DNA of 55,848 bases from Desulfobacterales bacterium (GTDB lineage: Bacteria > Desulfobacterota > Desulfobacteria > Desulfobacterales > C00003060), in NCBI GenBank assembly GCA_030616475.1, contig JAUWXF010000006.1, positions 1 to 55,848 on the forward strand. The letters are read 5' to 3'. The translations under genes and the position numbers were made by a program. Below the pieces are notes generated by a model that did not search any database, was not told the origin of the DNA, and saw only the letters and a program-made list of their open reading frames with translations. Below, piece by piece: positions 33,788-42,467 of the stretch (positions within the stretch are counted from its first letter, which is position 1; every line of letters starts with the position of its first letter).

Positions 33788-36391
33788 TTGGTCGGATTAA
33801 CTGGGTTTATCAAGAACTTCTTCAAGAGAGCGGACAAGCTTGGGCTCCAGGAATCGCCAGAAGCGTTGCGTTCTATGTTCAAGGCCAGATACTGGAGTTT
33901 CAAAGCTCTCCTGGACGATAACAATAAGGTTCTACAGATCATGTCCGACATGGAACATGCGCTTCGTGAGAGCCTGGGCTTTGGCATGGCCTTTATTCGG
34001 GCCAACTGTACGGCCATTTCGGTCAATGTCTATAAAATCATTCAGAACATGAACGAGATCGCCCCCAACCGCTACAACGCACTCTATGACGTTTTTGCGG
34101 AAATCGAGAAAAGACTCAATGAGATCCTGGAGAAGCGCAAGGAATTTGGCGGGGGTAAATGGGCCCTTCCCCTCGAGGCCGTTAACAAGGAAATGGCAGA
34201 TCAGGTTGGCAGCAAGATGGCCAATCTGGGAGAGATCATGAATCGGGTTAACCTTCCAGTACCGGAAGGTTTTGTAATTACGGCCTCCGCATATGAACTT
34301 TTTATAGAACATAATAATCTCCAGGAAGAGATCAACAGGCAGATTCAGACTGTGGATCTTGAAGACTTAGAAATGCTGCATGAGGTAAGTGCTAATATTC
34401 AGCAGATTATCATTCAATCGCCGCTACCGGATGAACTTGAAGAGGCGATCCTTTCTGCCTACAGGCGTCTTGAAGAAAAAACAGAAAAAGGTATAAATGT
34501 CTCCTCCCGTAGCAGCGCCCTGGGCGAGGATGCGGAAAATGCCTCTTTTGCCGGTCAGTATCGCTCAGTGCTTAACGTAAACCAGGAATTTTTGGCCCAT
34601 ACGTATAAAGAGATTCTGGCCAGCAAGTATTCCCCTCAAGCCATGACATATAGATTGAATATGGGCTTTCGAGATGAAGACATTGCCATGTCCGTGGGTT
34701 GTATGGCAATGGTGGAGGCTGTTTCCAGCGGCGTCATGTATTCCCGTGATCCGGGCAACATTCGCAATAACGTGGTTCTCGTCAATGCGGTCTGGGGCCT
34801 TGCCAAATCGGTCGTGGACGGCACAGTATCCCCTGATCTTTTTGTGATCTCCAAGGAATCGCCGGGACAGATCCTGAAGAAGGAGATTCACAGGAAGGAT
34901 CAGAAATTCGTATGCTTTCCCGAAGAAGGGGTATGCCGGATGACATTGGTAGGCGATGAGAAGGATGATCCTGCTATCAAAGATGACGAGGCCCTGTTCC
35001 TGGCCGGGTTGGCTGCTCGTCTCGAAGACCACTATGGACGTCCTCAGGACATTGAATGGTCGATTGGGAAAGACGGTGTCGTCAGAATACTGCAAAGCAG
35101 ACCTTTAAGACAACTCGACACAGAGTCAAAGACCGTCAAAGAAGTGGCCGATTTGAAAGTGGAGCAGCCTGTTATCCTGGAAGGTGGTGTGACAGCCAGC
35201 CGGGGTGTGGCCTGCGGTCCTGCCTTTTTGGTTGATACCACTGTGGATGCGCTCCAATTTCCCTCTGGCGCAGTGTTGGTGACGAAACATTCTCTACCCC
35301 AATGGGCGGCTATTTTGAGACGGGCGGTGGCCGTGATAGCGGATCGTGGGGGGGTTGCAGGGCATTTGGCAACTGTTTCGAGAGAGTTCAATATTCCTGC
35401 TCTGTTTGACACGTTGGAGGCCACAAGGAAGATAGAAAACGGCACGATTATCACGGTTGATGCCGACGGGCAGAAGGTCTATGCAGGACAAGTCGAATCC
35501 TTGCTGAAAGAGGCACGGGCCGAGAAGGCGAGCCTCATGAAGGGAAGCCCTGTTTACAACACCCTGGAGAAGGTGCTCGAACATATTGTCCCTCTCAACC
35601 TTACTGACCCGGATGGGAATAATTTTAGGCCCAAATGGTGTCGGACTTATCACGACATTACCCGCTTTTGCCACGAAAGAGCGGTCAAAGAGATGTTCAG
35701 CTTCGGCAAGGACCACCATTTTCTGGAGCGATCCAGCAAGCAATTGGTCTGTGAAGTCCCTATGCAATGGTGGATCATTGATCTTGAAGATGGATTTAAG
35801 GAATCGGTTGAGGGCGACACAGTCAAACTCGAAAACATAGCATCTATCCCGATGCTGGCTCTGTGGGAAGGAGTTACCACAATACCATGGGAAGGCCCCC
35901 CGCCGGTTGACAAAAAGGGATTTTTCTCCATCATGTTGCAGTCCACCATGGACCCCTCCCTGGAGCCCACGGGGAAATGTCGTTATGCTGACAAAAATTA
36001 CTTCATGATCTCAAGACATTTTTGCAATTTGACCTCCCGCTTTGGATACCACTTTTCAACAGTCGAGGCATTTTTAGGTGAGAACCCTAAAACAAATTAT
36101 GTAAGCTTTAACTTTAAGGGAGGGGGTGCAGACTATACCAGGAGGGTGGGCAGGCTTAAATTTATTGAGCACATCTTGAAAAAATTCGATTTCCGGGTCG
36201 AGATCAATGAAGACTGTATCATGGCCCGCCTGGAGGGATATGATCAGAATTTTTTGGTAGAACGGCTCAAGGTGCTCGGATACCTCAGTATCCATACCAG
36301 ACAACTCGATATGATAATGGGCAACAATGCTACAAGAAATTATTATATAAATAAGATGTTGAATGATATTGATTCCTTCGTTTCGGTATAA
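33788..36391 (+). CDS. PPDK-type ATP-grasp and phosphohistidine swivel protein, paralogue PEP2
   Basis: This protein of 867 residues has the same domain order as PEP1: an N-terminal helical domain, the ATP-grasp domain (GSKMANLGEI, SSRSSALGED..ASFAGQ, SGVMYSRDPGN, LQSRPL), the mobile domain with H526 in GGVAGHLATVSREF, and the special C-terminal domain with YHDITRFCHE, FKGGGADYTRR and IHTRQLDM. The ligand-binding blocks are intact, so it should be an active ATP-dependent histidine phosphotransferase with an unknown acceptor. The start is a TTG at 33788 with GTGAGG upstream. It heads the operon PEP2-receiver-kinase-receiver, with 37 bases to the first receiver gene. Confidence 0.88.
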   Translation: MVGLTGFIKNFFKRADKLGLQESPEALRSMFKARYWSFKALLDDNNKVLQIMSDMEHALRESLGFGMAFIRANCTAISVNVYKIIQNMNEIAPNRYNALYDVFAEIEKRLNEILEKRKEFGGGKWALPLEAVNKEMADQVGSKMANLGEIMNRVNLPVPEGFVITASAYELFIEHNNLQEEINRQIQTVDLEDLEMLHEVSANIQQIIIQSPLPDELEEAILSAYRRLEEKTEKGINVSSRSSALGEDAENASFAGQYRSVLNVNQEFLAHTYKEILASKYSPQAMTYRLNMGFRDEDIAMSVGCMAMVEAVSSGVMYSRDPGNIRNNVVLVNAVWGLAKSVVDGTVSPDLFVISKESPGQILKKEIHRKDQKFVCFPEEGVCRMTLVGDEKDDPAIKDDEALFLAGLAARLEDHYGRPQDIEWSIGKDGVVRILQSRPLRQLDTESKTVKEVADLKVEQPVILEGGVTASRGVACGPAFLVDTTVDALQFPSGAVLVTKHSLPQWAAILRRAVAVIADRGGVAGHLATVSREFNIPALFDTLEATRKIENGTIITVDADGQKVYAGQVESLLKEARAEKASLMKGSPVYNTLEKVLEHIVPLNLTDPDGNNFRPKWCRTYHDITRFCHERAVKEMFSFGKDHHFLERSSKQLVCEVPMQWWIIDLEDGFKESVEGDTVKLENIASIPMLALWEGVTTIPWEGPPPVDKKGFFSIMLQSTMDPSLEPTGKCRYADKNYFMISRHFCNLTSRFGYHFSTVEAFLGENPKTNYVSFNFKGGGADYTRRVGRLKFIEHILKKFDFRVEINEDCIMARLEGYDQNFLVERLKVLGYLSIHTRQLDMIMGNNATRNYYINKMLNDIDSFVSV

Positions 36392-36428
36392 GCCAAAGTA
36401 AGCCTGAATGTGCTAAGGAGGCAAGAGC

Positions 36429-36848
36429 ATGGAAGAGCTCAAAGTGTTAGTTGTTGATGATGAGGATGATTTTCGCGAAACTTTTCTGAAACGTCTTCAA
36501 AAGAGAAACCTCGATGTCTCGGGTGCAGAAAGTGGGGAAAAGGCCCTTGAACTTCTGGACGAAAAACCCTTTGATGTGGTTATCCTGGATGTCAAGATGC
36601 CGGGTATGGACGGGGTGGAGACTCTACGGGAAATGAAGAGAAAGAGACCTCTCATGGAGGTCATTATGCTGACTGCGCACGCTTCGGTTGAGTCAGGAAT
36701 TGAGGGGATGAAGCTCGGGGCATTCGACTACATCATGAAACCGGCAGATATCGATGAGTTGATGGACAAGATGCGCCAGGCCTATGAGAAGAAATCTATT
36801 CATGAAGAAAAGATTCGCCAGGCCAAGATCAAGGAATTGAGGAAATAG
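36429..36848 (+). CDS. Lone receiver-domain response regulator
   Basis: The 139-residue CheY-like protein has the acidic pair near residue 10-13, phospho-acceptor D54 in VILDVKMPGMDG, a conserved threonine (MLTAHAS) and lysine (MKPA). It ends in a charged coil (EEKIRQAKIKELRK) very like that of the receiver at 38790 (DERIRQAEVRKM). The phrase KMPGMDGVETLREMK is shared with that protein, so the two are recent paralogues. AAGGAGG precedes the ATG. It follows PEP2 by 37 bases and precedes the kinase gene by 253 bases with an 8-mer repeat element in between. It has no output domain. Confidence 0.93.
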   Translation: MEELKVLVVDDEDDFRETFLKRLQKRNLDVSGAESGEKALELLDEKPFDVVILDVKMPGMDGVETLREMKRKRPLMEVIMLTAHASVESGIEGMKLGAFDYIMKPADIDELMDKMRQAYEKKSIHEEKIRQAKIKELRK

Positions 36849-36920
36849 TTTAACGTTTCGACATTTCTACAACCTATTGACATTATAGATATTTATGAGA
36901 CATGTTTCGAGCTCGATCAA

Positions 36921-37034
36921 GGAATAATGGAATAATGGAATAATGGAATATTGGGGATAAGAGTGGAAGAAAATATTTGTTTTGAGTCCTTTAAACCAAT
37001 CATTCCACTATTCCAATATTCCAATATTCCAATT
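36921..37034. repeat. GGAATAAT octamer array with inverted arm
   Basis: Four tandem units GGAATAAT or GGAATATT (36921-36954) face a right arm of ATTCCAAT and ATTCCACT units (36998-37034), approximately the reverse complement, across about 45 bases. Confidence 0.8.
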
Positions 37035-37101
37035 GGGGCGAAGCCCCTAAGTTCAGATATATGCAATATCTGGGTTCAAAAAGGTAGAGAGGAAAAACTG
37101 G

Positions 37102-38787
37102 ATGCCCAAACAGATTACAGACTCATACCGCGGGCTGCGCCAGTATATCATAATTATTCTGTTGGTGGCAGCGGCCATACCCTTGGCAGTCATAGGCGGA
37201 AGCATCTATTATGAGTACCGGGCCTCCGTCAGAGAGAAGGTGACAACACAACTGAAATCTATAGTGACCCACCACAAGGAATCGATAGAGAGTTTCCTCC
37301 AGGAGATCACCGCTGCCATGAGGGTGGCAACGCATCTCAAACCCCTTGATAAGATAGCGCAAACAGAGGTTTTGCAAAATGTATTTCATAGTCTGCAAAG
37401 AGAATACAAACATGCTTTTGAGGATTTGGGGGTCATAGACTCAAAAGGGGCCCATTTAGCCTACATAGGGGCCTATGATCTGCTTGGCAAGAATTACAGC
37501 GACGCAGCCTGGTTTAAAGAAGTCATGGATAAGAGGGTATTTATAAGTGACGTTTTCCTTGGTTATCGCCAGGTTCCACACTTCGTTATTGCTGTCAAGG
37601 AGGGGGAAGGGAAGGGTGCCTGGATCTTGAGGGCTACGGTGGATGCGGCCAGATTCGGTACTGTTGTGGAAAATGTCCGGCTTGGACACACGGGAGAGGC
37701 TTTTATCGTGAACAAGGAGGGCTATTATGAGACCCGGCCCAGAATGGCCGGCGATATTCTGGAAAAAATCGAGCCAGGTTCCCTGGACCTGGCACCCTTT
37801 GATGGCGTCAAGTTTTGGGAGGTTAAAGACAAAAACGGGCAGAAGGTTCTGCGGGCCAAGACGTGGATGAAAGATAATAACTGGCTGTTAATCGTCAAGC
37901 AGGATGTTGATGAGGCATTTGCTGAAGTCTATAAGACCAGAAACATGGCCATCGCGCTGTTTGTCATTGGCGCCCTTTTGGTTGCCGTGGTCACCTTTTT
38001 TACCACCAGGGTTTTGGTGCGCAAGATTGAAAAGGCTGATGAACAAAAGAGGGCACTTGATGAGCAACTTATCGAATCTGCCAAATTGGCCTCCATTGGT
38101 GAACTTTCCGCCGGAATCGCCCACGAAATAAACAACCCCCTGGCCATAATCGGGCAAGAGGCTGGCTGGATGCAGGATCTCTTGAAGCGGGATGACCTGA
38201 AAGGGATAAAAGAAATGGACGATTTCAAGGATTCTCTGCGGGAAATCGCCCGGCAGGCCGGCCAGTGCAAGGAAATCACGCACAAACTACTAAGTTTTGC
38301 GCGTAAAACGGAATCTGTCATCAAAAATGTGAACATAAACGAATTGATTGAAGATGTGATCGGTATTGTGGAGAGGGAAGCCGCCGTTAACAACATAGAA
38401 ATCGTCAGACAATACGATGAGCCTTTGCCTCTTATTTACGGTGATCCTGCCCAGTTGCGGCAGGTATTCTTGAATCTGCTCAACAACGCCACAGACGCCC
38501 TTAAGAGAGGGGGTGAAATCAAGATTGAAACAGGAACAGGTGAGGACGATTCAATTAGTATAAAAGTAAGCGATACGGGTGTTGGTATGCCCAAAGAAAT
38601 TTTGACTAAAATCTTTGATCCGTTCTTTACCACCAAACCTCAGAGGAAGGGGACGGGGTTGGGACTTTCCATCTGTCACGGGATCATTGAAGAATTGGGA
38701 GGGGATATTACTGTGGCCAGTCAGGTGGGCAAAGGGACGACTTTCACCATCAACCTCCCCTTAGAACAGAAGAGAGGAGAGACGTAA
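37102..38787 (+). CDS. Cache-domain membrane histidine kinase
   Basis: The 561-residue kinase has a membrane helix at about 13-34 and a periplasmic double-Cache sensor at about 38-280 with the family's aspartate and tyrosine pattern (DVFLGYRQVPHFVIAV). A second membrane helix follows at about 287-308. The HisKA helix carries H341 in GIAHEINNPLA, and the ATPase domain has boxes N (NLLNNATDAL), G1 (DTGVGM) and G2 (GTGLGLSI). There is no PAS domain, unlike the kinase at 23451. GAGAGGA precedes the ATG. The following receiver gene begins two bases after its stop, so that receiver is the prime partner. A stretch between kinase core and sensor is a short coiled coil. Confidence 0.93.
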   Translation: MPKQITDSYRGLRQYIIIILLVAAAIPLAVIGGSIYYEYRASVREKVTTQLKSIVTHHKESIESFLQEITAAMRVATHLKPLDKIAQTEVLQNVFHSLQREYKHAFEDLGVIDSKGAHLAYIGAYDLLGKNYSDAAWFKEVMDKRVFISDVFLGYRQVPHFVIAVKEGEGKGAWILRATVDAARFGTVVENVRLGHTGEAFIVNKEGYYETRPRMAGDILEKIEPGSLDLAPFDGVKFWEVKDKNGQKVLRAKTWMKDNNWLLIVKQDVDEAFAEVYKTRNMAIALFVIGALLVAVVTFFTTRVLVRKIEKADEQKRALDEQLIESAKLASIGELSAGIAHEINNPLAIIGQEAGWMQDLLKRDDLKGIKEMDDFKDSLREIARQAGQCKEITHKLLSFARKTESVIKNVNINELIEDVIGIVEREAAVNNIEIVRQYDEPLPLIYGDPAQLRQVFLNLLNNATDALKRGGEIKIETGTGEDDSISIKVSDTGVGMPKEILTKIFDPFFTTKPQRKGTGLGLSICHGIIEELGGDITVASQVGKGTTFTINLPLEQKRGET

Positions 38788-38789
38788 AA

Positions 38790-39224
38790 ATGCCAAAACC
38801 AAGGATATTGATCGTAGATGACGAGGAGAGGTTCGTAACCACTCTGGCCAAGCGGCTCATTGAAAGAGAATTAGAGGTAGTCGTCGGGGTATATAGCGGA
38901 AAGGAGGCCATCGAAGAGGTAAGAAACAACACTTATGACGTGATCATCCTGGATGTGAAAATGCCAGGATTGGACGGCGTAGAAACTTTACGGGAAATGA
39001 AGAAAATCGATCCCGGAATCGAGGTCATCATGCTTACCGGGCATGCTTCGGTTGATTCGGCCGTGGAGGGAATGAGATTGGGGGCCTACGAGTACCTTAT
39101 GAAGCCGTGTGAGATTGACGAATTAATGGAGAAAATCAATGGGGCCTACGAATTGAAGACAGCCAGAGACGAAAGAATCCGCCAGGCGGAAGTCAGAAAG
39201 ATGGTTGATCGGAGGCCGGGGTAG
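38790..39224 (+). CDS. Lone receiver-domain response regulator
   Basis: This 144-residue CheY-like protein has acidic residues near 10-12, phospho-acceptor D55 in IILDVKMPGLDG, a threonine (MLTGHAS) and lysine (MKPC), and no output domain. GAGGAGAG precedes the ATG, and the kinase stop is two bases upstream. Together with the receiver at 36429 it brackets the kinase gene, giving one kinase with two single-domain receivers in one operon. It faces PEP3 convergently. The unit array AAGTAAAGTGAGCTAAAGTG starts directly at its stop codon. Confidence 0.93.
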   Translation: MPKPRILIVDDEERFVTTLAKRLIERELEVVVGVYSGKEAIEEVRNNTYDVIILDVKMPGLDGVETLREMKKIDPGIEVIMLTGHASVDSAVEGMRLGAYEYLMKPCEIDELMEKINGAYELKTARDERIRQAEVRKMVDRRPG

Positions 39225-39225
39225 A

Positions 39226-39405
39226 AGTAAAGTGAGCTAAAGTGAGCTAAAGTGCCTAAAGTGAGCTAAAGTTGAGGACCTTTCCGCCATCGCTCTCGCT
39301 CAGCCGAGGCGGGCGGGGTTGAAAAATCTATTGTAAAAGTCTGGTCTTGTTCTTTTAACTTTAGGCACTTTAGCTCACTTTAGTTCACTTTAGCTCACTT
39401 TCTAT
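39226..39405. repeat. Inverted pair of AAAGTGAGCT arrays between convergent genes
   Basis: Four to five 9-10 bp units (39226-39271) face their reverse complement (39354-39405) across about 80 bases with a GC-rich segment. The left array begins at the receiver stop codon, and the right array contains the stop codon of PEP3 (39395-39397). It may serve as a bidirectional transcription end. Confidence 0.85.
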
Positions 39406-41995
39406 CAAGATGGTAATCCCCCTCCAAAAAAGCTCTGGCCACACCCTCCACACTCTCTTCGCCACTCATCAGCATATCCATCTGCCGGGTGAATTGAAGC
39501 AACCGGCCGACCATGTCCAGCTTTTCTTCAATCACGGGAAGCTCGTGTTTTTGAAGACGCGCATCCACCCTGTCTCCCGTGACTTCCACCAAAAAGCCGA
39601 GGGCTTCGAGCATCATGGCGATAGCGCGGGCCCGGCGATTCCTTCGAATGTCATCGGCGGCGCCTCCCTGAAAAGAAAAGGTAATATAGTTCGTGTTGAT
39701 GTTATGACCGCAATACGAATCCAGCACACCGTAGTGGTACCCGACCCGGGAGCTGAAATTGAGATATTTGTCCGAAATAATTGCGTAGCTGCGATCACCA
39801 AACCTCTCTCCAGCGCCTGGGGGGGCAGACAGCATCTGTTCGGTCATGACTGAAAAGAAGCCTTTAACGTCAATGCGCGGTTCACGCCAACGCAAATCTT
39901 CGTGCATCATCCCCTTAAGCAGAGCCTTCAAAGGAATAGAGGCGATGTGGTCCATGGTCACCTTCTTAACGTCTTCGGTTATCCCGGCAAGGCCGCCTTT
40001 CAAATCGACAATGTAGAGGTCCAGGGGAATATGGGCATGTAATTTCACAGCGCCTCCCTCTTTGCTGGAAACAAGGTCGCTGATTTGAAACATCTCGGTG
40101 TAAGATACCTCGTGGACAAGCCGCACGATGTCCTGGAGTGATTGGCACGAGTGCGGGGCAAAGTAGGATGCCTTCGGATCCAAAAGATGCAGGGGTACGA
40201 TAAGGTCAGCCACCCGCCTGAGAGTCTGATACACGGAGGTGTCCTTCATGTGAGGTTCCCTGCTCGTCTGTATGGCAAGTAATTCCGGAACTTTACCCTG
40301 GTACACCCTTCCTGAATAGGCGTCCACTGTGATATTCGTACCAGGGGAGATGGCCGCGGTGGCCACCCTGGCATTCAGTATGGAGGGGACTGCAAACTCC
40401 CTGGCCAGGGAAGCCATGTGTCCGGTCGCACTCCCCGAGTCCGTAACAATTGCCTGGGCCTTCTGCATGACGACCACGAATTTCGGTGTCGAATGCTCGG
40501 CCACAAGGACCGCCCCTTCAGGAAAGCTCAACAGGTCTTCTTCTGAACGTACATGAAAGGCCGGGCCGAATCCCACACCCGGAAAGGCCACCGCCCCGTT
40601 TTCCACCAGCAGAGGATATCCGGTCAATCTCGGCACGGTCTGTTTGAGGCCGTCCTTTTCAGGACTTTCCACTCGAAGTGGCCGGGTCTGTAGCACAAAG
40701 AGCTGTCCTTTGCTGTCAAGTGCCCATTCGATATCCTGGGGACACCCGAAGTGCTTTTCCAGTTTGACCGCGTAACCGGCCAGGGTGTGCACCTGCTCCG
40801 GCGAGAGACAGGGTCTATCCTGTTTGTCCATGGTTACAGGTACTTCTACGAGACCGCCACCCGGGCTACTGATCAGTTGGACGGGTTTGTGGGAGATGTT
40901 GGTTTCAAGGATACTCAGCGCCTCGTCCTTGGCAACCGTGTAGTTGTCCGGAGTGATAGGGCCGTCCACAGCATAGGGTCCAAGGCCCCATACGGCAGTA
41001 ATAATGATGTTATCTTCCAACAGGTTGAACGGGTGCCGGGAATAGATCACCCCGCTGGCCACGGACTCCATCATTTGAATACAGGCAACGCTCATGGCAG
41101 TGTCCTGATCCCGAATCCCTTTGTTGAGACGATAAGATATCGCACGGGGGGTATACAGGCTGGCTACAATGTACTTGTAGGTCTGGATAAGTTTATCCGA
41201 AGGGACATTCAATGAGGACAGGTACTGGCCGGCATAAGAGAGTTCGCTGTCTTCTCCGATCGCACTGCTCCGCATCGATACCCGTGGAAAAGAACCAGTC
41301 GATCCCATCGGGGGAGTAGCCTCGACCATCCGACCCCAGGCCCATAGGATGGCATTCTCCAGTTCAGCGGGGACCCGGGCCAGGATTATCAGCCTCTGAA
41401 TTTCTTCACTGACGCGGTTCAGTGTTTCCGGGTCATCCGGGTCGAGCTCCATTTTTCTCTTGTTTATCTCATCGACAAGATCGTTATGGGCAAGGAAGGA
41501 ATCAAAGGCGTGGGTGGTGATGGCAAATCCCTGGGGTACGGGAAGCTTCACGCGATTGTAGACCTCACCCAAATTAGCGCTCTTGCCTCCTACCCAATCC
41601 ACCATCTCCCTGGTCACCCCGGAATAGGGCAAAACCGATTCAGTCAAGGGGATTTCCTTCCTTTTGCCCAACTCCTTTTTTATCTTTTCATTGATCTTTC
41701 CCAGGACGTCATATAGGGAGGCATACTTGTTGTTTGAAAGGGTATTCAGGCACTTGACCATACGAAAGGTGTGAAATACAGCGCGTGTCGATTTGGCCCG
41801 TACATAGGACATACCGAAGATCTGCCGGCCCTCCAGCTTTTCCCCCATGTCCGTGATAATGTTCAGAACCTCGGTATTAGAAGCCAACAACTCCTTGAAC
41901 CAGGAATACTTAACTCGAAAAACCCGGGATGTGTCTTCTTTTGAGGGAGTGGACTTCCGAGGTCTTCTTCTGAATATGTTGAGTTTCTTGAACAT
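39395..41995 (-). CDS. PPDK-type ATP-grasp and phosphohistidine swivel protein, paralogue PEP3
   Basis: With the ATG at 41995 the protein has 866 residues, matching its two paralogues. An upstream start at 42037 would add 14 residues without a better ribosome-binding site. The domains are the N-terminal helical part, ATP-grasp (GGKSANLGEV, MRSSAIGED..SYAGQ, SGVIYSRHPFN, LQTRPL), the mobile domain with H526 in GSATGHMASLAREF, and the C-terminal domain with FQGGAADD and FTRQMDM. It is the most divergent of the three: the FHDITRF block reads SLQDIVRLVHE. It stands alone on the minus strand, convergent with the PEP2 operon and divergent from ftsH. Its stop codon lies in a repeat. Confidence 0.86.
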   Translation of the reverse strand: MFKKLNIFRRRPRKSTPSKEDTSRVFRVKYSWFKELLASNTEVLNIITDMGEKLEGRQIFGMSYVRAKSTRAVFHTFRMVKCLNTLSNNKYASLYDVLGKINEKIKKELGKRKEIPLTESVLPYSGVTREMVDWVGGKSANLGEVYNRVKLPVPQGFAITTHAFDSFLAHNDLVDEINKRKMELDPDDPETLNRVSEEIQRLIILARVPAELENAILWAWGRMVEATPPMGSTGSFPRVSMRSSAIGEDSELSYAGQYLSSLNVPSDKLIQTYKYIVASLYTPRAISYRLNKGIRDQDTAMSVACIQMMESVASGVIYSRHPFNLLEDNIIITAVWGLGPYAVDGPITPDNYTVAKDEALSILETNISHKPVQLISSPGGGLVEVPVTMDKQDRPCLSPEQVHTLAGYAVKLEKHFGCPQDIEWALDSKGQLFVLQTRPLRVESPEKDGLKQTVPRLTGYPLLVENGAVAFPGVGFGPAFHVRSEEDLLSFPEGAVLVAEHSTPKFVVVMQKAQAIVTDSGSATGHMASLAREFAVPSILNARVATAAISPGTNITVDAYSGRVYQGKVPELLAIQTSREPHMKDTSVYQTLRRVADLIVPLHLLDPKASYFAPHSCQSLQDIVRLVHEVSYTEMFQISDLVSSKEGGAVKLHAHIPLDLYIVDLKGGLAGITEDVKKVTMDHIASIPLKALLKGMMHEDLRWREPRIDVKGFFSVMTEQMLSAPPGAGERFGDRSYAIISDKYLNFSSRVGYHYGVLDSYCGHNINTNYITFSFQGGAADDIRRNRRARAIAMMLEALGFLVEVTGDRVDARLQKHELPVIEEKLDMVGRLLQFTRQMDMLMSGEESVEGVARAFLEGDYHLDRK

Positions 41996-42217
41996 GTTTG
42001 TAATAATTCCACCTAACAAAAACGGACTCGACAACAAAATATACTTATTCTATATATAAATCTAGCTTAGGTCAATAGTGGGGCAATCCCGATCAAATTT
42101 CAGCCACGATTTCGGGTTTGTTTCTAAAAAGGTCGCGGCTGAAAAGCCGCTCTCACGACTCGACTACTCAACCCGCCTGCCAACGCCTGTCACAGTATAC
42201 TGCCAGTATGCCGGCAC

Positions 42218-42283
42218 CCGCCTGCCAGCGCCACGCTCGCAGGGCAGCTAAAATGCCGGCACACATGGCAATGGCGGGCAGGT
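42218..42283 (+). repeat. Family B 66 bp repeat
   Basis: It begins CCGCCTGCCAGCGCCACG and ends CATGGCAATGGCGGGCAGGT. It is the inverse of the copies at 6161-6226 and 49205-49270. Just before it, 42173-42217 holds a degenerate partial copy. Confidence 0.75.
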
Positions 42284-42324
42284 GCATGGCAATGGCGGGC
42301 AGGTGCATGGCAATGGCGGGCAGG
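42264..42324 (+). repeat. Three tandem 21 bp repeats
   Basis: CATGGCAATGGCGGGCAGGTG occurs at 42264, 42285 and (last copy incomplete) 42306. The unit is the right end of the family B element, so this is local amplification of that end. Confidence 0.9.
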
Positions 42325-42340
42325 CCACTCGACTACTCGA

Positions 42341-42405
42341 CCCTGGCCCAGACCTGGCTAATTGGCTATATGCTTGTAGATATGAAGTGTGCGCCAGGGC
42401 AGGCC
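42341..42405 (+). repeat. Family A repeat, copy 8
   Basis: It begins CCCTGGCCCAGACCTGG and ends GCGCCAGGGCAGGCC. It lies 63 bases before ftsH and is preceded by ACTCGACTACTCGA, the unit also found next to copy 6. Confidence 0.9.
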
Positions 42406-42467
42406 AATTGCGGCCTCCGGCCCGTGGGGCCTACGCCCCGGAGGGAGCGAAGCGGAGCTAACTTCAA

